Counted from the stretch's first letter, positions 16,731 through 26,710 are shown. The stretch: 64,000 nucleotides of DNA from Peptococcaceae bacterium UBA7185 (GCA_002491065.1 DKVF01000031.1:30859-94858), one strand, 5' to 3'. Made by a program: numbers and translations. The notes: generated by a model from the letters alone, not told the origin.

Positions 16731-18030
16731 TGCCAATAAACGGAAACACTGGGAACGGGAATTATCAAAATGTATCCGCTGCGGTACCTGCCGCCAGTTT
16801 TGTCCCATTCATCAGGTGTTGGATGATGAGTCTTATACGGCGCGGGGAAAATTATATTTGGTAGATCAGTTGCTGCACAGCGATTTTTTATTAAGCGATG
16901 GATTTGTAGAGATGATCAGTAAATGTGTTATGTGCAAGGCATGTGCGGCCAATTGTCCTTCTGGGGTCAACACATACCAGATTTTTATGGAGATGCGGCA
17001 GGAGATTGTCAAGGAGAGAGGATTGTCCTTTACCAAACAGTCCATTTTCAGGGCGCTGCATTGGCGGAAATTTTTTGACTTTGGACTTTCCTGTGGGGCT
17101 TGGTTTCAGCGTTTGATTTTTAAACCGGCGCCGGATGGTCCCGGGCAGGTGGCACGGGTGCCCCTGCCTATGGCCGGGTTTAATCAGAGAAGAATTATCC
17201 CCAATCTGCCTAAACGGCATTTGAAGCAACTGGTGCCGCTGGAAAGCAAGGCCCAGGGAAAAGAACTGTATCGTGTGGGTTTTTTTACCGGATGTATGCT
17301 GAATTATGTGTATCCGCAGATTGGGCAGGATTTGATTAGGGTGCTGAATCTCCATGGCGTGACGGTCATTACGCCCAGAGAGCAGCATTGCTGCGGAACA
17401 CCGCTGTTTACCTCAGGCGAGGTGGAAATTGCCCGTGATTTGATTCACAACAATTTGACAGCCTTTGGCGGTTTGGATATTGATTATGTGATTACTGCCT
17501 GCGGTTCTGGCGGCCTGGCCTGGAAAGAGGAGTTTGCCAAAGTATTGGGCGAGAGCCATCCTGATTATGGTCTGGCGTTGGAATTGGGGCGCAAGACAAA
17601 GGATATCAGTGAATTTTTAATCATGATTGGCTTAAATCTGGAAGAACTGAAACCGCTGCAGCAAAAGGTCACATATCATGATTCCTGTCACTTGAACAGA
17701 GGGCAGAAAATCCATGAAGAGCCCCGTCAGATTTTGCGGGCGTTGGCCGGGGAGAATTATGTAGAGATGAAAAAGGCCGATGCGTGCTGCGGCTCCGGCG
17801 GCTCTTTTAATCTGAAATATTATGAGTTGTCCCGTCAGATTAACCAAAAGAAAACTGGCTATATTGCCGAAAGCGGCGCCGATGTGGTGGCAGTGGGCTG
17901 TCCTGCTTGCCTGATGCACATTCAGGACGGCTTGGAGCAGGACGGGATACAAGTGGAAGTAAAACATATTGTGGAGTTGCTGGCAGAAAGCTATGGACTT
18001 CATGAGCAGCAGAAGGAGGAACGGTCATGA
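16714..18030 (+). CDS. glcF: Glycolate/lactate oxidase iron-sulfur subunit (GlcF-like)
   Basis: The 438-residue protein has two [4Fe-4S] ferredoxin motifs near the N-terminus, CIRCGTCRQFCP and CVMCKACAANCP. Two CCG domains follow: GCMLNYVYPQ with QHCCGTPLFTSGE, and HDSCHLNRGQ with ADACCGSGGSF. It transfers electrons from the flavin subunits. It overlaps glcE by 17 bp and glcD by 4 bp (ATGA), so translation is coupled. Family resemblance to the HdrD-like protein at 7.3 kb reflects the shared CCG domain. Confidence 0.93.
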   Translation: MTTKIDANKRKHWERELSKCIRCGTCRQFCPIHQVLDDESYTARGKLYLVDQLLHSDFLLSDGFVEMISKCVMCKACAANCPSGVNTYQIFMEMRQEIVKERGLSFTKQSIFRALHWRKFFDFGLSCGAWFQRLIFKPAPDGPGQVARVPLPMAGFNQRRIIPNLPKRHLKQLVPLESKAQGKELYRVGFFTGCMLNYVYPQIGQDLIRVLNLHGVTVITPREQHCCGTPLFTSGEVEIARDLIHNNLTAFGGLDIDYVITACGSGGLAWKEEFAKVLGESHPDYGLALELGRKTKDISEFLIMIGLNLEELKPLQQKVTYHDSCHLNRGQKIHEEPRQILRALAGENYVEMKKADACCGSGGSFNLKYYELSRQINQKKTGYIAESGADVVAVGCPACLMHIQDGLEQDGIQVEVKHIVELLAESYGLHEQQKEERS

Positions 18031-19445
18031 GAGTAGGAGCAACGGTGACAGAGGCTGTGCTGGATGAGCTGCGGCGCATTGTGGGCAAGGAGCATGTACA
18101 CACGGAAATAGAAAAACTGATGGTCTATTCCTTTGACAGTACCTTTCAAAATCATCTGCCGGAGGTTTTGGTAAAGCCGCACACGGTGGAGGAAACAGCT
18201 GCTGTGGTGAAGGCGGCGGCCCAATATGGGATTCCCCTCACAGTGCGCGGTGCCGGAACCTGTCTTTCCGGCGGGCCGGTGGCTTTAGAGGGTGGAATTT
18301 TGATGGAGATGACAGCCTTTAAACGCATTATAGAGATCAATGCAGCGGAAGGCTATGCGGTGGTCGAACCCGGTGTAGTGACCAACGAGCTCATTGCTGC
18401 CGCGGAGGAAAAGGGATTGTTTTATCCGCCGGACCCTTCTAGCAGTGGAATGTCCACGGTGGGCGGCAATGTAGCCGAATGTGCTGGCGGCGGTCGAGGT
18501 GTGAAGTACGGGGTGACCAGAGATTATGTGTTGGAGTTGCAGTTGATTTTGCCCGATGGACAGTGTATTACAGTGGGCAATAAGGTAGACGGTTTGACGG
18601 GTTGGCTGGACTTGCCCATGCTGTTCACAGGCTCAGAGGGAACGCTGGCGATTATTACACAGATTACGGTGCGCCTTCTGCCCAAACCACAGGCAATTCG
18701 CACTGCTTTGGTGCAATATGCTCAGCTTGATGCGGCAGCTCACACAGTGAGCGCCATTATTGGGGCAGGGGTTGTACCTACTACCATTGAGATTATGGAC
18801 CAGATGACGCTGCGCGCTGTGGAAAACTTTTTGCAGATTGGCTTGGACACCAGCAAGGCGGCCTTTGTGCTGCTGGAGGTGGACGGTGAGCCTCAGGAAG
18901 TGGAGCTGCAGCTGGAGCAGGTAATCCAAATCTGCAAGGAAAACGGCGCGGTGGAGATACAGGTAGCCCATGACGAAAGGGAACGGGCGGCCTTGTGGAA
19001 GGCACGGAAATCGACCTCCGGTGCCTGCGGCAAAATCAATCCGACGAAAATCGGAGAAGATATTGCGGTGCCGCCGGCCAATATTCCCAAGATGATTCAG
19101 GCGGTGAAGGAAATTGCGGAAAAATATCGGCTGAATATGGTCGTATTCGGGCACGCCGGCGACGGCAATTTGCATCCCAATATCATGACAGATAAACGGA
19201 ACACAGAGGAAATGGAGCGGGTGAATCAGGCCATCGACGAGCTGTTTGCGCGGGCGTTGGCTTTGGGCGGTACCCTGTCGGGAGAGCATGGTATCGGATT
19301 TATGAAGGCGGCGTATGTATTGCAGGAGCTGGGGCGAGATGGGTATCTGGCGCAAAAGTCTGTGAAGGACGCCTTAGACCCCCAAGGTTTTCTCAACCCT
19401 GGGAAAATTTTTATAGAAAAAGAATTGGAGTTGCAGCATGAGTGA
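18027..19445 (+). CDS. glcD: FAD-linked 2-hydroxyacid dehydrogenase catalytic subunit (GlcD-like)
   Basis: The 472-residue FAD enzyme oxidises lactate or glycolate. Its PCMH domain shows VRGAGTCLSGGPVA, YPPDPSSSGMSTVGGNVAE and CAGGGRGVKYGVTRDYV. The C-terminal FAD-oxidase domain has the catalytic VFGHAGDGNLHPN and the end motif GTLSGEHGIGFMK. Length and order of motifs are normal for the family. It is the third gene of an E-F-D order operon; its 3' end overlaps the YgiQ-like gene by 8 bp. Confidence 0.95.
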   Translation: MRVGATVTEAVLDELRRIVGKEHVHTEIEKLMVYSFDSTFQNHLPEVLVKPHTVEETAAVVKAAAQYGIPLTVRGAGTCLSGGPVALEGGILMEMTAFKRIIEINAAEGYAVVEPGVVTNELIAAAEEKGLFYPPDPSSSGMSTVGGNVAECAGGGRGVKYGVTRDYVLELQLILPDGQCITVGNKVDGLTGWLDLPMLFTGSEGTLAIITQITVRLLPKPQAIRTALVQYAQLDAAAHTVSAIIGAGVVPTTIEIMDQMTLRAVENFLQIGLDTSKAAFVLLEVDGEPQEVELQLEQVIQICKENGAVEIQVAHDERERAALWKARKSTSGACGKINPTKIGEDIAVPPANIPKMIQAVKEIAEKYRLNMVVFGHAGDGNLHPNIMTDKRNTEEMERVNQAIDELFARALALGGTLSGEHGIGFMKAAYVLQELGRDGYLAQKSVKDALDPQGFLNPGKIFIEKELELQHE

Positions 19446-21381
19446 GCAGCTGTTTTTACCGGTAAATAAGAAGGAGGCACACAACAGAGGCTGGGATGAG
19501 CTGGACTTTATTGTAGTGTCTGGAGATGCTTATGTGGACCATCCTAGTTTTGGCACGGCTCTGGTGGCGAGGCTTCTGGAGCATGAGGGCTTTCGTGTAG
19601 GGATTATTGCTCAGCCTGATGTGACGCGCTGCCAGAGTATGATGGCTTTTGGCCGGCCCCGTTATGCTTTTTTGGTGGGCAGCGGCAATATTGATTCTAT
19701 GGTGAATCATTACACAGCGGCCAAAAAGCCTCGCAGCAATGATGTCTATTCGCCAGGCGGGCAAAAGGGCCTGCGGCCGGACCGTGCGGTGGATGTGTAT
19801 TGCCAGCTGGTGCGGGAGGCGTATCCCGATGTCCCGCTAATGATTGGCGGTGTGGAGGCCAGTCTGCGTCGGTTTGCCCATTATGATTATTGGGAGGATA
19901 GTGTGCGCCCTTCTATTTTGCAGACTTCTGGAGCAGACCTTTTGATGTACGGGATGAGTGAGCATCAGCTCAAAGAATTGGCCCAGGGCTTTGAACGGGG
20001 CTGGCCGCTGCACAAGATGCGCAATGTGCAGGGCACCTGTTATTGGAGCGATACGCTGCCCAAAAAGGGTGAATATATGGTTTTGCCCAGCTATGAAGAG
20101 GTGCAGCGGGATAAAAAGAAATTTGCCGAGGCCTTTGCCATCCAAAACAGGGAGCAGAATCCTTTCCTGGGGAGGATCTTGGTACAGCCCCACGGGGAGC
20201 GGTATCTCATTCAATTGCCTCCGGCGAAGCCGCTGAGTCAGCAGGAAATGGACGAAATTTACCGTCTGCCTTTTCAGCGCACCTACCATCCCCGCTATGA
20301 AAAGGCCGGAGGAATTCCGGCGCTCAAGGAAGTGGAATTTAGTATTACTGACCATCGGGGCTGTTTTGGCGGATGTACCTTCTGTGCAATCAATTTCCAT
20401 CAGGGACGGATTATCCAAAACCGTAGCAAGGAGTCTATCGTGGAGGAAGCAAAGTTGATGACTCGCTTGCCGAGCTTTAAGGGATATATTCACGATGTGG
20501 GAGGCCCTACAGGGAATTTTCGCAATATGTCCTGTAAAAAGCAGTTAAAAGTAGGAACCTGCAAGGATCGTCAATGCTTATTCCCCGATTTGTGTCCCAA
20601 TCTGGAAGTGGACCATAAGGAATATTTGGATATTTTGCGCACAGTGCGCAATCTGGACAAGGTAAAAAAGGTATTCATTCGTTCTGGAGTGCGCTTTGAT
20701 TATATTTTAGCAGATCCCGATCCCACTTTTTTTGATGAAATGTGTGAATTCCATATTAGCGGCTTGCTGAAGGTGGCACCGGAGCATGTGGCGCCTAATG
20801 CGCTGCACTATATGGGAAAACCAAAACGGGAAGTGTTTGACCGCTTTGTAAAGCGGTATTTTGACTATAATCGCCGTGTGGGCAAGGAACAGTATCTGGT
20901 GCCTTATTTTATGTCCAGCCATCCTGGCTGTACGCTGCAGGACGCTGTGATTTTGGCAGAGTATATTCGTGACATTGGCTATAATCCTGAGCAGGTGCAG
21001 GATTTTATTCCCACACCGGGCAGTATGGCGACGGCGATGTATTACAGCGGATATGATCCCCGCACCATGAAGCCGGTGTATGTGCCCAGAGATCCCCATG
21101 AGAAGGCGATGCAGCGGGCCTTGATGCAATATCGCAATCCCAAGAATTATGATTTGGTGCATGAAGCATTGGTGAAGGCGGGGAGAGAGGATTTGATTGG
21201 CTTTGGCGAAAAATGTCTGATTCGTCCTGTTAAGCTCAAACTGAAACCAAAGGTAAATGGTGAAGGGAAAAAGGGGAAAGCGGTAGAAAAGCAGAATACT
21301 AAAAAGCAGAGACCTGAGGCAGAGAAAGGGAAACATTCTCAGAAAACGGAGAAAAAAGTTCAGGGCAAGAAAAAACGGTAA
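19438..21381 (+). CDS. ygiQ: YgiQ family radical SAM protein
   Basis: The 647-residue protein carries an N-terminal B12-binding-like region (FRVGIIAQPD), the radical SAM cluster CFGGCTFCAINFHQGR near residue 310, and the family-typical segment FIPTPGSMATAMYYSGYDPRT. It should cleave S-adenosylmethionine, but no reaction is established for YgiQ proteins. A strongly basic tail of about 45 residues, rich in Lys-Gly-Lys, follows the domain and suggests RNA or nucleic acid binding. Overlap with glcD places it in the same transcript although no functional link is known. Confidence 0.92.
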   Translation: MSEQLFLPVNKKEAHNRGWDELDFIVVSGDAYVDHPSFGTALVARLLEHEGFRVGIIAQPDVTRCQSMMAFGRPRYAFLVGSGNIDSMVNHYTAAKKPRSNDVYSPGGQKGLRPDRAVDVYCQLVREAYPDVPLMIGGVEASLRRFAHYDYWEDSVRPSILQTSGADLLMYGMSEHQLKELAQGFERGWPLHKMRNVQGTCYWSDTLPKKGEYMVLPSYEEVQRDKKKFAEAFAIQNREQNPFLGRILVQPHGERYLIQLPPAKPLSQQEMDEIYRLPFQRTYHPRYEKAGGIPALKEVEFSITDHRGCFGGCTFCAINFHQGRIIQNRSKESIVEEAKLMTRLPSFKGYIHDVGGPTGNFRNMSCKKQLKVGTCKDRQCLFPDLCPNLEVDHKEYLDILRTVRNLDKVKKVFIRSGVRFDYILADPDPTFFDEMCEFHISGLLKVAPEHVAPNALHYMGKPKREVFDRFVKRYFDYNRRVGKEQYLVPYFMSSHPGCTLQDAVILAEYIRDIGYNPEQVQDFIPTPGSMATAMYYSGYDPRTMKPVYVPRDPHEKAMQRALMQYRNPKNYDLVHEALVKAGREDLIGFGEKCLIRPVKLKLKPKVNGEGKKGKAVEKQNTKKQRPEAEKGKHSQKTEKKVQGKKKR

Positions 21382-21505
21382 TGATTTCAGTATCAAAATT
21401 TATGGTATGAGAGAAAAGAAGTAGAAAAATAAAAGAGCCTCTTCCTTTTTAGATGGGAATGGGTTACAATGAAAGATAGAATTTTTTCTGGAGGCCAGAT
21501 ACAGG

Positions 21506-22381
21506 ATGAGAAGTATGACAGGCTATGGTCGGGGCGAGGGTGACAATGGCGCGCTGAAAGTAATTGTGGAGGTAAAAGCGGTGAATCACCGCTATGGTGA
21601 GATTACCATCAAGCAGCCCAGACAGTTTATGGCATTGGAAGATAAAATGAAGAAAGTTGTCGGCGAATATATTGAGCGGGGCAAGGTAGATATTTTTGTG
21701 CGCGCGCAGGAATTGACCGATGCTGAAAAGCCGGTGCAGATTGATGAGCAGCGGGTGTTGGCTTATCATAAGGCGCTGCAGAAGATATCGGGGATTGTGG
21801 GCGGCAGATATATTGCCGACCCTTACCAGCTAATTGTTCTGCCGGATGTGATTTTGAAGGAAGAACCGGAAACTGATGTGCAGGTGCTTTGGCCCTTGGT
21901 GGAGCAGGTGCTGCGGCAGGCAATGGAGCAGCATGTCGCCATGCGGGAGCAGGAAGGTACGCACATCGGTGAAAATTTATCGGAAAAAATAGCGGGCTTA
22001 CAGCGGTTGACTGCACAGGTGGCGCAGCGCAGCCCTCTGGTGCTGGTCGAGTATCAGGAAAAGCTGGCGGCGCGAATCAAGGAGTTGTTGGACAGCACGG
22101 CTGTTGATGAGGAGCGTTTGGCCCAGGAGGTTGCTTATTTTGCGGAGAAAAGCTGCATTGATGAGGAACTGGTACGGCTGCAGAGTCATTTTGAGCAGTT
22201 TTATGCCATTGCTGCCCAGAACGGAAGCATCGGCCGTAAGCTGGATTTTTTAATTCAGGAAATGAACAGAGAGACCAATACCATTGGCTCTAAGGCCAAT
22301 GATTTGGAAATTGGTCGATTGATTGTGGAAATGAAAAGCGAACTGGAAAAAGTGCGGGAACAAATACAAAATATTGAATAG
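21506..22381 (+). CDS. YicC family endoribonuclease-like protein
   Basis: At 291 residues this has normal YicC length. MRSMTGYGRGEG is the family N-terminal signature and the C-terminus shows LDFLIQEMNRETNTIGSKA, the DUF1732 signature. E. coli YicC has been linked to RNA cleavage and small-RNA decay. It leads the conserved yicC-remA-gmk-rpoZ-coaBC order of Bacillota. TACAAT at about 21465 may be its -10 box but the -35 is poor. Confidence 0.93.
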   Translation: MRSMTGYGRGEGDNGALKVIVEVKAVNHRYGEITIKQPRQFMALEDKMKKVVGEYIERGKVDIFVRAQELTDAEKPVQIDEQRVLAYHKALQKISGIVGGRYIADPYQLIVLPDVILKEEPETDVQVLWPLVEQVLRQAMEQHVAMREQEGTHIGENLSEKIAGLQRLTAQVAQRSPLVLVEYQEKLAARIKELLDSTAVDEERLAQEVAYFAEKSCIDEELVRLQSHFEQFYAIAAQNGSIGRKLDFLIQEMNRETNTIGSKANDLEIGRLIVEMKSELEKVREQIQNIE

Positions 22382-22401
22382 AATTGCAAAGGGGACGAAT
22401 C

Positions 22402-22641
22402 ATGCATCAGTTTATGAATATTGGCTTTGACAATATGGTGGCGGTTGAACGGATTGTGGCTATTGTTTCGCCGGAAAGTGCGCCTGTTAAACGACTGGTG
22501 CAGGCGGCAAAAGAGGACGGAAATGTCATTGATGTGACCCATGGCCGGAAAACGCGGGCGGTGGTGTTTACAGACAGCAAATATATCATTCTGTCTGCGA
22601 TTCAGTCGGATACTTTGACTGGAAGACTGGACACAGACTAG
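22402..22641 (+). CDS. remA: RemA-like regulator (DUF370)
   Basis: GGGGACGA precedes the ATG at 22402, giving 79 residues; a TTG 18 bp earlier lacks a site. FMNIGFDNMVAVERIVAIVS and RKTRAVVFTDSKYIILSA match B. subtilis RemA, a ring-forming DNA-binding protein that controls matrix and osmoprotection genes. Position between yicC and gmk is the conserved one. Confidence 0.93.
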   Translation: MHQFMNIGFDNMVAVERIVAIVSPESAPVKRLVQAAKEDGNVIDVTHGRKTRAVVFTDSKYIILSAIQSDTLTGRLDTD

Positions 22642-22663
22642 GTTGGCAATACAGGAGGGAAAG

Positions 22664-23266
22664 ATGGAAGAACAGAAAAAACGGGGAATCCTCTTGGTAT
22701 TATCCGGGCCTTCCGGTACAGGAAAAGGGACAGTATGCGCTATGGTGCGCGACCATTTAGGGGACAGTGTATGTTATTCTATTTCGGCTACTACGCGGCA
22801 GCCCCGTCCCGGTGAAGTGCACGGCAGGGAGTATTTTTTCTTCAGCAAAGAGGAATTTGCGGCATTGAGGGAGCAAGATGGATTTTTAGAATGGGCGCAG
22901 GTCTATGATAATTTTTATGGCACACCGCGCAAGTTTGTGGAGGATGTCTTGGCTTCCGGCAAGGACTGTATTCTGGAAATTGACCCCCAGGGCGCGATGC
23001 AGGTGCGCAGCGCCACAGATGAAGCGGTCTTGGTATTTATAGCGCCGCCGTCGTTGGAAGAGCTGCGCAGTCGCTTGACGGGGCGGGGTACTGAATCCGA
23101 GGAAGAAGTGGAAAAACGGCTGGGCTGTGCCGCAGCTGAGCTGGCTTATCAGGATAAATATGATTACATCATCGTGAATGACGATGTGGAGAAGGCCGCT
23201 ATGAAAATGGAAGCGATTTTGTTGGCTGAAAAGTGCCGCAGTGCGCGCAGTTTATCAGACAAATAA
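22664..23266 (+). CDS. gmk: Guanylate kinase
   Basis: AGGAGGGAAAG precedes ATG 22664 and gives 200 residues. The enzyme phosphorylates GMP to GDP with ATP. The P-loop is LSGPSGTGKGT, the GMP-binding segment is SATTRQPRPGEVHGREYFF, and LEIDPQGAMQVR is the second base-binding segment. It ends 80 bp before rpoZ. Confidence 0.96.
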   Translation: MEEQKKRGILLVLSGPSGTGKGTVCAMVRDHLGDSVCYSISATTRQPRPGEVHGREYFFFSKEEFAALREQDGFLEWAQVYDNFYGTPRKFVEDVLASGKDCILEIDPQGAMQVRSATDEAVLVFIAPPSLEELRSRLTGRGTESEEEVEKRLGCAAAELAYQDKYDYIIVNDDVEKAAMKMEAILLAEKCRSARSLSDK

Positions 23267-23346
23267 ATCGTATGAGACTGTTTGATGCGGCATAAAATAA
23301 GGTAACACTGTAAATTAGGTATCTAAATAAAAATGGAGGGTTTTTC

Positions 23347-23553
23347 ATGGTAGAACCGACGATTGATGAATTATTGACAAAGGCTGACAGTAAGTACTCT
23401 TTGGTGTGTGCGGCTGCCAAGCGAGCGCGGGAGATTGTGGACGGCGCAGAGCCGCTGAACAGCGGCGACGCCAAAAAACCTGTGACCATTGCGCTGCAGG
23501 AAATTGGGGAAGATAAAATTAAATATGAACAGACCACGGAAGGCATCAAATAA
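23347..23553 (+). CDS. rpoZ: RNA polymerase omega subunit
   Basis: The 68-residue protein begins MVEPTIDELL and holds YSLVCAAAKRAREI and KKPVTIALQEI, the omega helices that clamp the beta' subunit. GGAGGG stands before the ATG. Its stop overlaps the coaBC start by one base, in the usual gmk-rpoZ-coaBC order. Confidence 0.94.
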   Translation: MVEPTIDELLTKADSKYSLVCAAAKRAREIVDGAEPLNSGDAKKPVTIALQEIGEDKIKYEQTTEGIK

Positions 23554-24761
23554 TGGCAAATATCATTGTGGGTGTGACCGGCGGCATTGCTGCGTATAAA
23601 GCTGCAGAACTGGTGAGCCTGCTGACCAAACAGGGACATGCGGTGCGCTGCATTATGACGCGGGCAGCTGGGCAGTTTATCACGCCGCTGACCTTGCAGA
23701 CGCTGTCTGGCAATAAGGTTTACACAGATATGTTTACCTTGCAGGAGGAGCCTGAATGGCAGGTGGAGCATGTTGGCTTGGCCCGTTGGGCAGACTGCAT
23801 CCTCATCGTTCCGGCCAGCGCTGATTTTTTGGGAAAGGTGGCCCATGGTCTGGCCGATGATTTGCTGAGTACTTGCGTGATGGCCACGAAGGCGTCGGTG
23901 TATTTTGCGCTGGCGATGAATGATCAAATGTATGCCAATCCTTTGGTGCAGCGTAATATTCAGCTGCTGAGGGAAGTAGGATATCATTTTATTGAGCCAG
24001 AGGAGGGAGCCTTGGCCTGTGGCACATCGGGCAAGGGTCGTATGGCTGCGCCGCAGAAAATTGCCTCTGTGTTGGAACGGCTCAGAACGCAGGATTTGGA
24101 GCATTTGCGCATCGTGGTGACTGCCGGTCCCACGAGAGAGGCCATTGACCCGGTGCGTTATCTGACCAACCACAGCAGCGGAAAAATGGGTTATGCCATT
24201 GCCAGGCAGGCAGTCAACCGCGGCGCAGAGGTGATATTGATCAGCGGGCCGTCACAGGAGCAGGTTCCGCCGGGGGTTACCTATGTGCCGGTGCAGTCTG
24301 CACAGGAGATGTTTTTGGCTGTACAGCAATATTATGGACAGGCCGATGCGGTGATTAAGGCGGCGGCAGTTGCAGATTACCGGCCAAAGCAGGTGCTTGA
24401 CAAAAAAATGAAAAAGACAGAGGGCAACCTGACGCTGGAATTGGAGCGCAATGTGGATATTCTGGCTTGGCTGGGTGCGCATAAAACGGAGCAAATCTTG
24501 GTAGGTTTTGCTGCGGAAACCGACCATGTAGAGCAGAATGCATTGGGAAAACTGCAGCGCAAGCATTTGGATTTTATTGCCGCGAATGACGTGACAGAAG
24601 CAAATAGCGGCTTTGGGAAGGATACAAACAAGATTGCGCTTTACGGCGCAGATCACAGTGTGACAAATTTTCCAGTGCTGCGTAAGGAGGATGCTGCGGA
24701 TTGTATTTTGGATGCAGTATTGCAGCTTTATCAGGCGAAACATACAAATAGAAAAAATTAA
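23553..24761 (+). CDS. coaBC: Bifunctional phosphopantothenoylcysteine synthetase/decarboxylase
   Basis: The 402-residue enzyme performs two steps of coenzyme A synthesis: CoaB joins 4'-phosphopantothenate to cysteine and CoaC decarboxylates the product. The N-terminal flavoprotein CoaC domain begins VGVTGGIAAYKAAEL and has ALAMNDQMYANP and ACGTSGKGRM. The CoaB domain begins near residue 188 with VVTAGPTREAIDPVRYLTN and NHSSGKMGYAIA. IKAAAVADYRP and FAAET are further CoaB motifs. Confidence 0.96.
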   Translation: MANIIVGVTGGIAAYKAAELVSLLTKQGHAVRCIMTRAAGQFITPLTLQTLSGNKVYTDMFTLQEEPEWQVEHVGLARWADCILIVPASADFLGKVAHGLADDLLSTCVMATKASVYFALAMNDQMYANPLVQRNIQLLREVGYHFIEPEEGALACGTSGKGRMAAPQKIASVLERLRTQDLEHLRIVVTAGPTREAIDPVRYLTNHSSGKMGYAIARQAVNRGAEVILISGPSQEQVPPGVTYVPVQSAQEMFLAVQQYYGQADAVIKAAAVADYRPKQVLDKKMKKTEGNLTLELERNVDILAWLGAHKTEQILVGFAAETDHVEQNALGKLQRKHLDFIAANDVTEANSGFGKDTNKIALYGADHSVTNFPVLRKEDAADCILDAVLQLYQAKHTNRKN

Positions 24762-24803
24762 ATGGAAACAGAGAAGAGATTTTACTCAAGGAGTTGTAGG
24801 AAC

Positions 24804-25988
24804 ATGCGAAAATTATTCACTTCTGAATCTGTAACAGAAGGACATCCAGATAAGATGGCAGATCAGATTTCTGACGGAATTTTAGATGCCATTCTGGAAA
24901 AAGACCCCATGGCCCGTGTGGCCTGTGAAACATTTCTGACCACAGGAATGGCATTGATTGCTGGTGAAATCAGCACCAACTGTTATGTGGACATGCCTAA
25001 AATTGTGCGGGAAACCATTCGTGAAATCGGTTATACCAATGCGACATACGGTTTCGACTGCAATACCAGCGCAGTATTGACCTCCATTGACGAGCAGTCC
25101 CCGGATATTGCCATGGGCGTGGACAAGGCGTTGGAAGCCAGAGAAGGCGAATTTGATGAGATTGACGCCATTGGCGCTGGGGATCAGGGTATGATGTTTG
25201 GGTATGCCACCAATGAAACGGAATGCTATATGCCTATGCCTATTTATCTAGCCCATGGCTTGACAAAGCGTTTAACAGAGTTGCGCAAATCCGGTGAGAT
25301 TCCTTATTTGCTGCCCGATGGAAAATCCCAGGTGACTGTGGAATATGAGGATGATAAACCAGTTCGTGTGGATGCGGTGGTTGTTTCTACACAGCACAAA
25401 GGGGAAGCGACCTTGGAGCAGATTCGCCAGGAGGTGATTGAAAAGGTGATTAAACCGGTGATTCCTGCGAAATTCCTTGATGAAAATACAAAATATTTTG
25501 TGAATCCCACAGGGCGTTTTGTGATTGGCGGCCCTCAGGGGGACACTGGTTTGACCGGCCGCAAGATTATCGTGGACACTTATGGCGGTATGGCACGGCA
25601 TGGCGGCGGCGCTTTCTCCGGCAAGGACTGCACAAAGGTGGATCGCTCTGGAGCTTATGCGGCGCGGTATGTAGCGAAAAATGTGGTGGCTGCAGGTTTG
25701 GCAGACCGCTGTGAGGTGCAGTTGGCTTATGCTATTGGCGTAGCCCGTCCGATGTCGGTGCTGGTGGATACCTTTGGCACCAATAAAGTGGATGAAGAGA
25801 AAATTGCCAAGGCTGTGTTGGAGATCTTTGATTTGCGCCCGGCAGGAATCATCCGCGATTTGGATTTACGCCGTCCAATCTATAAACAAACCGCTGCTTA
25901 CGGTCATTTTGGCCGTACTGATTTGGATTTGCCGTGGGAACGAACCGATCGTGTGGAGGCATTAAAGAAAGCAGTTGCCGCTCAGTAA
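24804..25988 (+). CDS. metK: S-adenosylmethionine synthetase
   Basis: AAGGAGTTGTAGGAAC precedes ATG 24804, the start used here; it gives 394 residues, the usual MetK length. It makes SAM from methionine and [23 protein letters not shown] is the ATP/metal-binding N-terminus, [12 protein letters not shown] and [16 protein letters not shown] are the PROSITE-type signatures. It follows coaBC by 42 bp without a SAM riboswitch, so it depends on the upstream promoter or an unseen one. The following gap to 26185 shows no clear structure. Confidence 0.97.
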   Translation: MRKLFTSESVTEGHPDKMADQISDGILDAILEKDPMARVACETFLTTGMALIAGEISTNCYVDMPKIVRETIREIGYTNATYGFDCNTSAVLTSIDEQSPDIAMGVDKALEAREGEFDEIDAIGAGDQGMMFGYATNETECYMPMPIYLAHGLTKRLTELRKSGEIPYLLPDGKSQVTVEYEDDKPVRVDAVVVSTQHKGEATLEQIRQEVIEKVIKPVIPAKFLDENTKYFVNPTGRFVIGGPQGDTGLTGRKIIVDTYGGMARHGGGAFSGKDCTKVDRSGAYAARYVAKNVVAAGLADRCEVQLAYAIGVARPMSVLVDTFGTNKVDEEKIAKAVLEIFDLRPAGIIRDLDLRRPIYKQTAAYGHFGRTDLDLPWERTDRVEALKKAVAAQ

Positions 25989-26185
25989 GCGTAGAAGAAA
26001 GACAACGGACCAAGTGGAAATGGGGATATTGTAAAGCTGAAATATACAGAGAAACTATCAATCTCAAAGGATGAGGCAGGAGAATATTTGTAATTTGGTT
26101 TACAATTTGCTACGTTTTCTCTTGTATAATCATAAAATAGTGATATGATAACAGTAGAACTTGATCTTGTGAAGGAGAGATTGCG

Positions 26186-26635
26186 ATGTCAGTAAAACAA
26201 ATTTCCGTATTCTTGGAGACGACAACGGATGGATTGATGGAATTTACCAAGGTTTTGCAGGAAAGTGATATTGATATTCGTGCCTTTTCTATAGCAGAGG
26301 CACCGGATTTCAGTATTGCACGGGTAATTGTGGATGATTTTGAACGCACACAGGCTGCTTTAAAAATGGCGGGCTATGTGACATCGGTGACATCGGTGAT
26401 GGCCGTTGCCATTCCTGACCGCGCAGGCGGTTTATATGAGGTGTTAAACAGCTTTACTGAGGCAGATATTAATGTGAAATATACTTATGCTTTTACCGGA
26501 CGGCAGAAGGGTTTGGCGTACAGAGTGTTCCGTGTAGATGATGAGGAAAAAGCCATTGCGGCTTTGCAGAAAAACCAGATACAGATTATTGATCAGGAGG
26601 ATTTGCATTGTTCCACAGAAGGCGGATGTCTGTAA
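26186..26635 (+). CDS. Tandem ACT-domain protein
   Basis: The 149-residue protein is two ACT domains in tandem: QISVFLETTTDGLMEFTKVL to about residue 65, and VAIPDRAGGLYEVLNSFTEA from about 72. No catalytic domain is attached, so it is probably a small-molecule sensor for an amino acid or a related ligand. AAGGAGAG precedes the ATG. The upstream TATAAT at about 26132 has no -35 at a workable distance. Confidence 0.88.
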   Translation: MSVKQISVFLETTTDGLMEFTKVLQESDIDIRAFSIAEAPDFSIARVIVDDFERTQAALKMAGYVTSVTSVMAVAIPDRAGGLYEVLNSFTEADINVKYTYAFTGRQKGLAYRVFRVDDEEKAIAALQKNQIQIIDQEDLHCSTEGGCL

Positions 26636-26710
26636 GGTCTTGGGGAAAACGTAATATGGTAAATAAAACCGTTGTACGAGTAATCTGATATATTCACTGT
26701 TATAAGTCAA

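Noticed and set aside
18633..19355. 240-codon minus-strand frame opposite glcD
   Set aside because: Antisense to a strongly supported enzyme; protein is His/Gln/Arg-rich as is usual for shadows.
23199..24173. Long minus-strand open frame opposite gmk-rpoZ-coaBC
   Set aside because: It lies wholly antisense to well-identified genes, has no ribosome-binding site or recognisable domain, and its composition is that of a shadow frame.
24762..24803. SAM riboswitch before metK
   Set aside because: Only 42 bp separate coaBC and metK, too short for any SAM aptamer.
26100..26140. Promoter TTTACA/TATAAT before the ACT-domain gene
   Set aside because: The spacer is 20 bp, outside the workable range, so only the -10 is kept as a weak hint.
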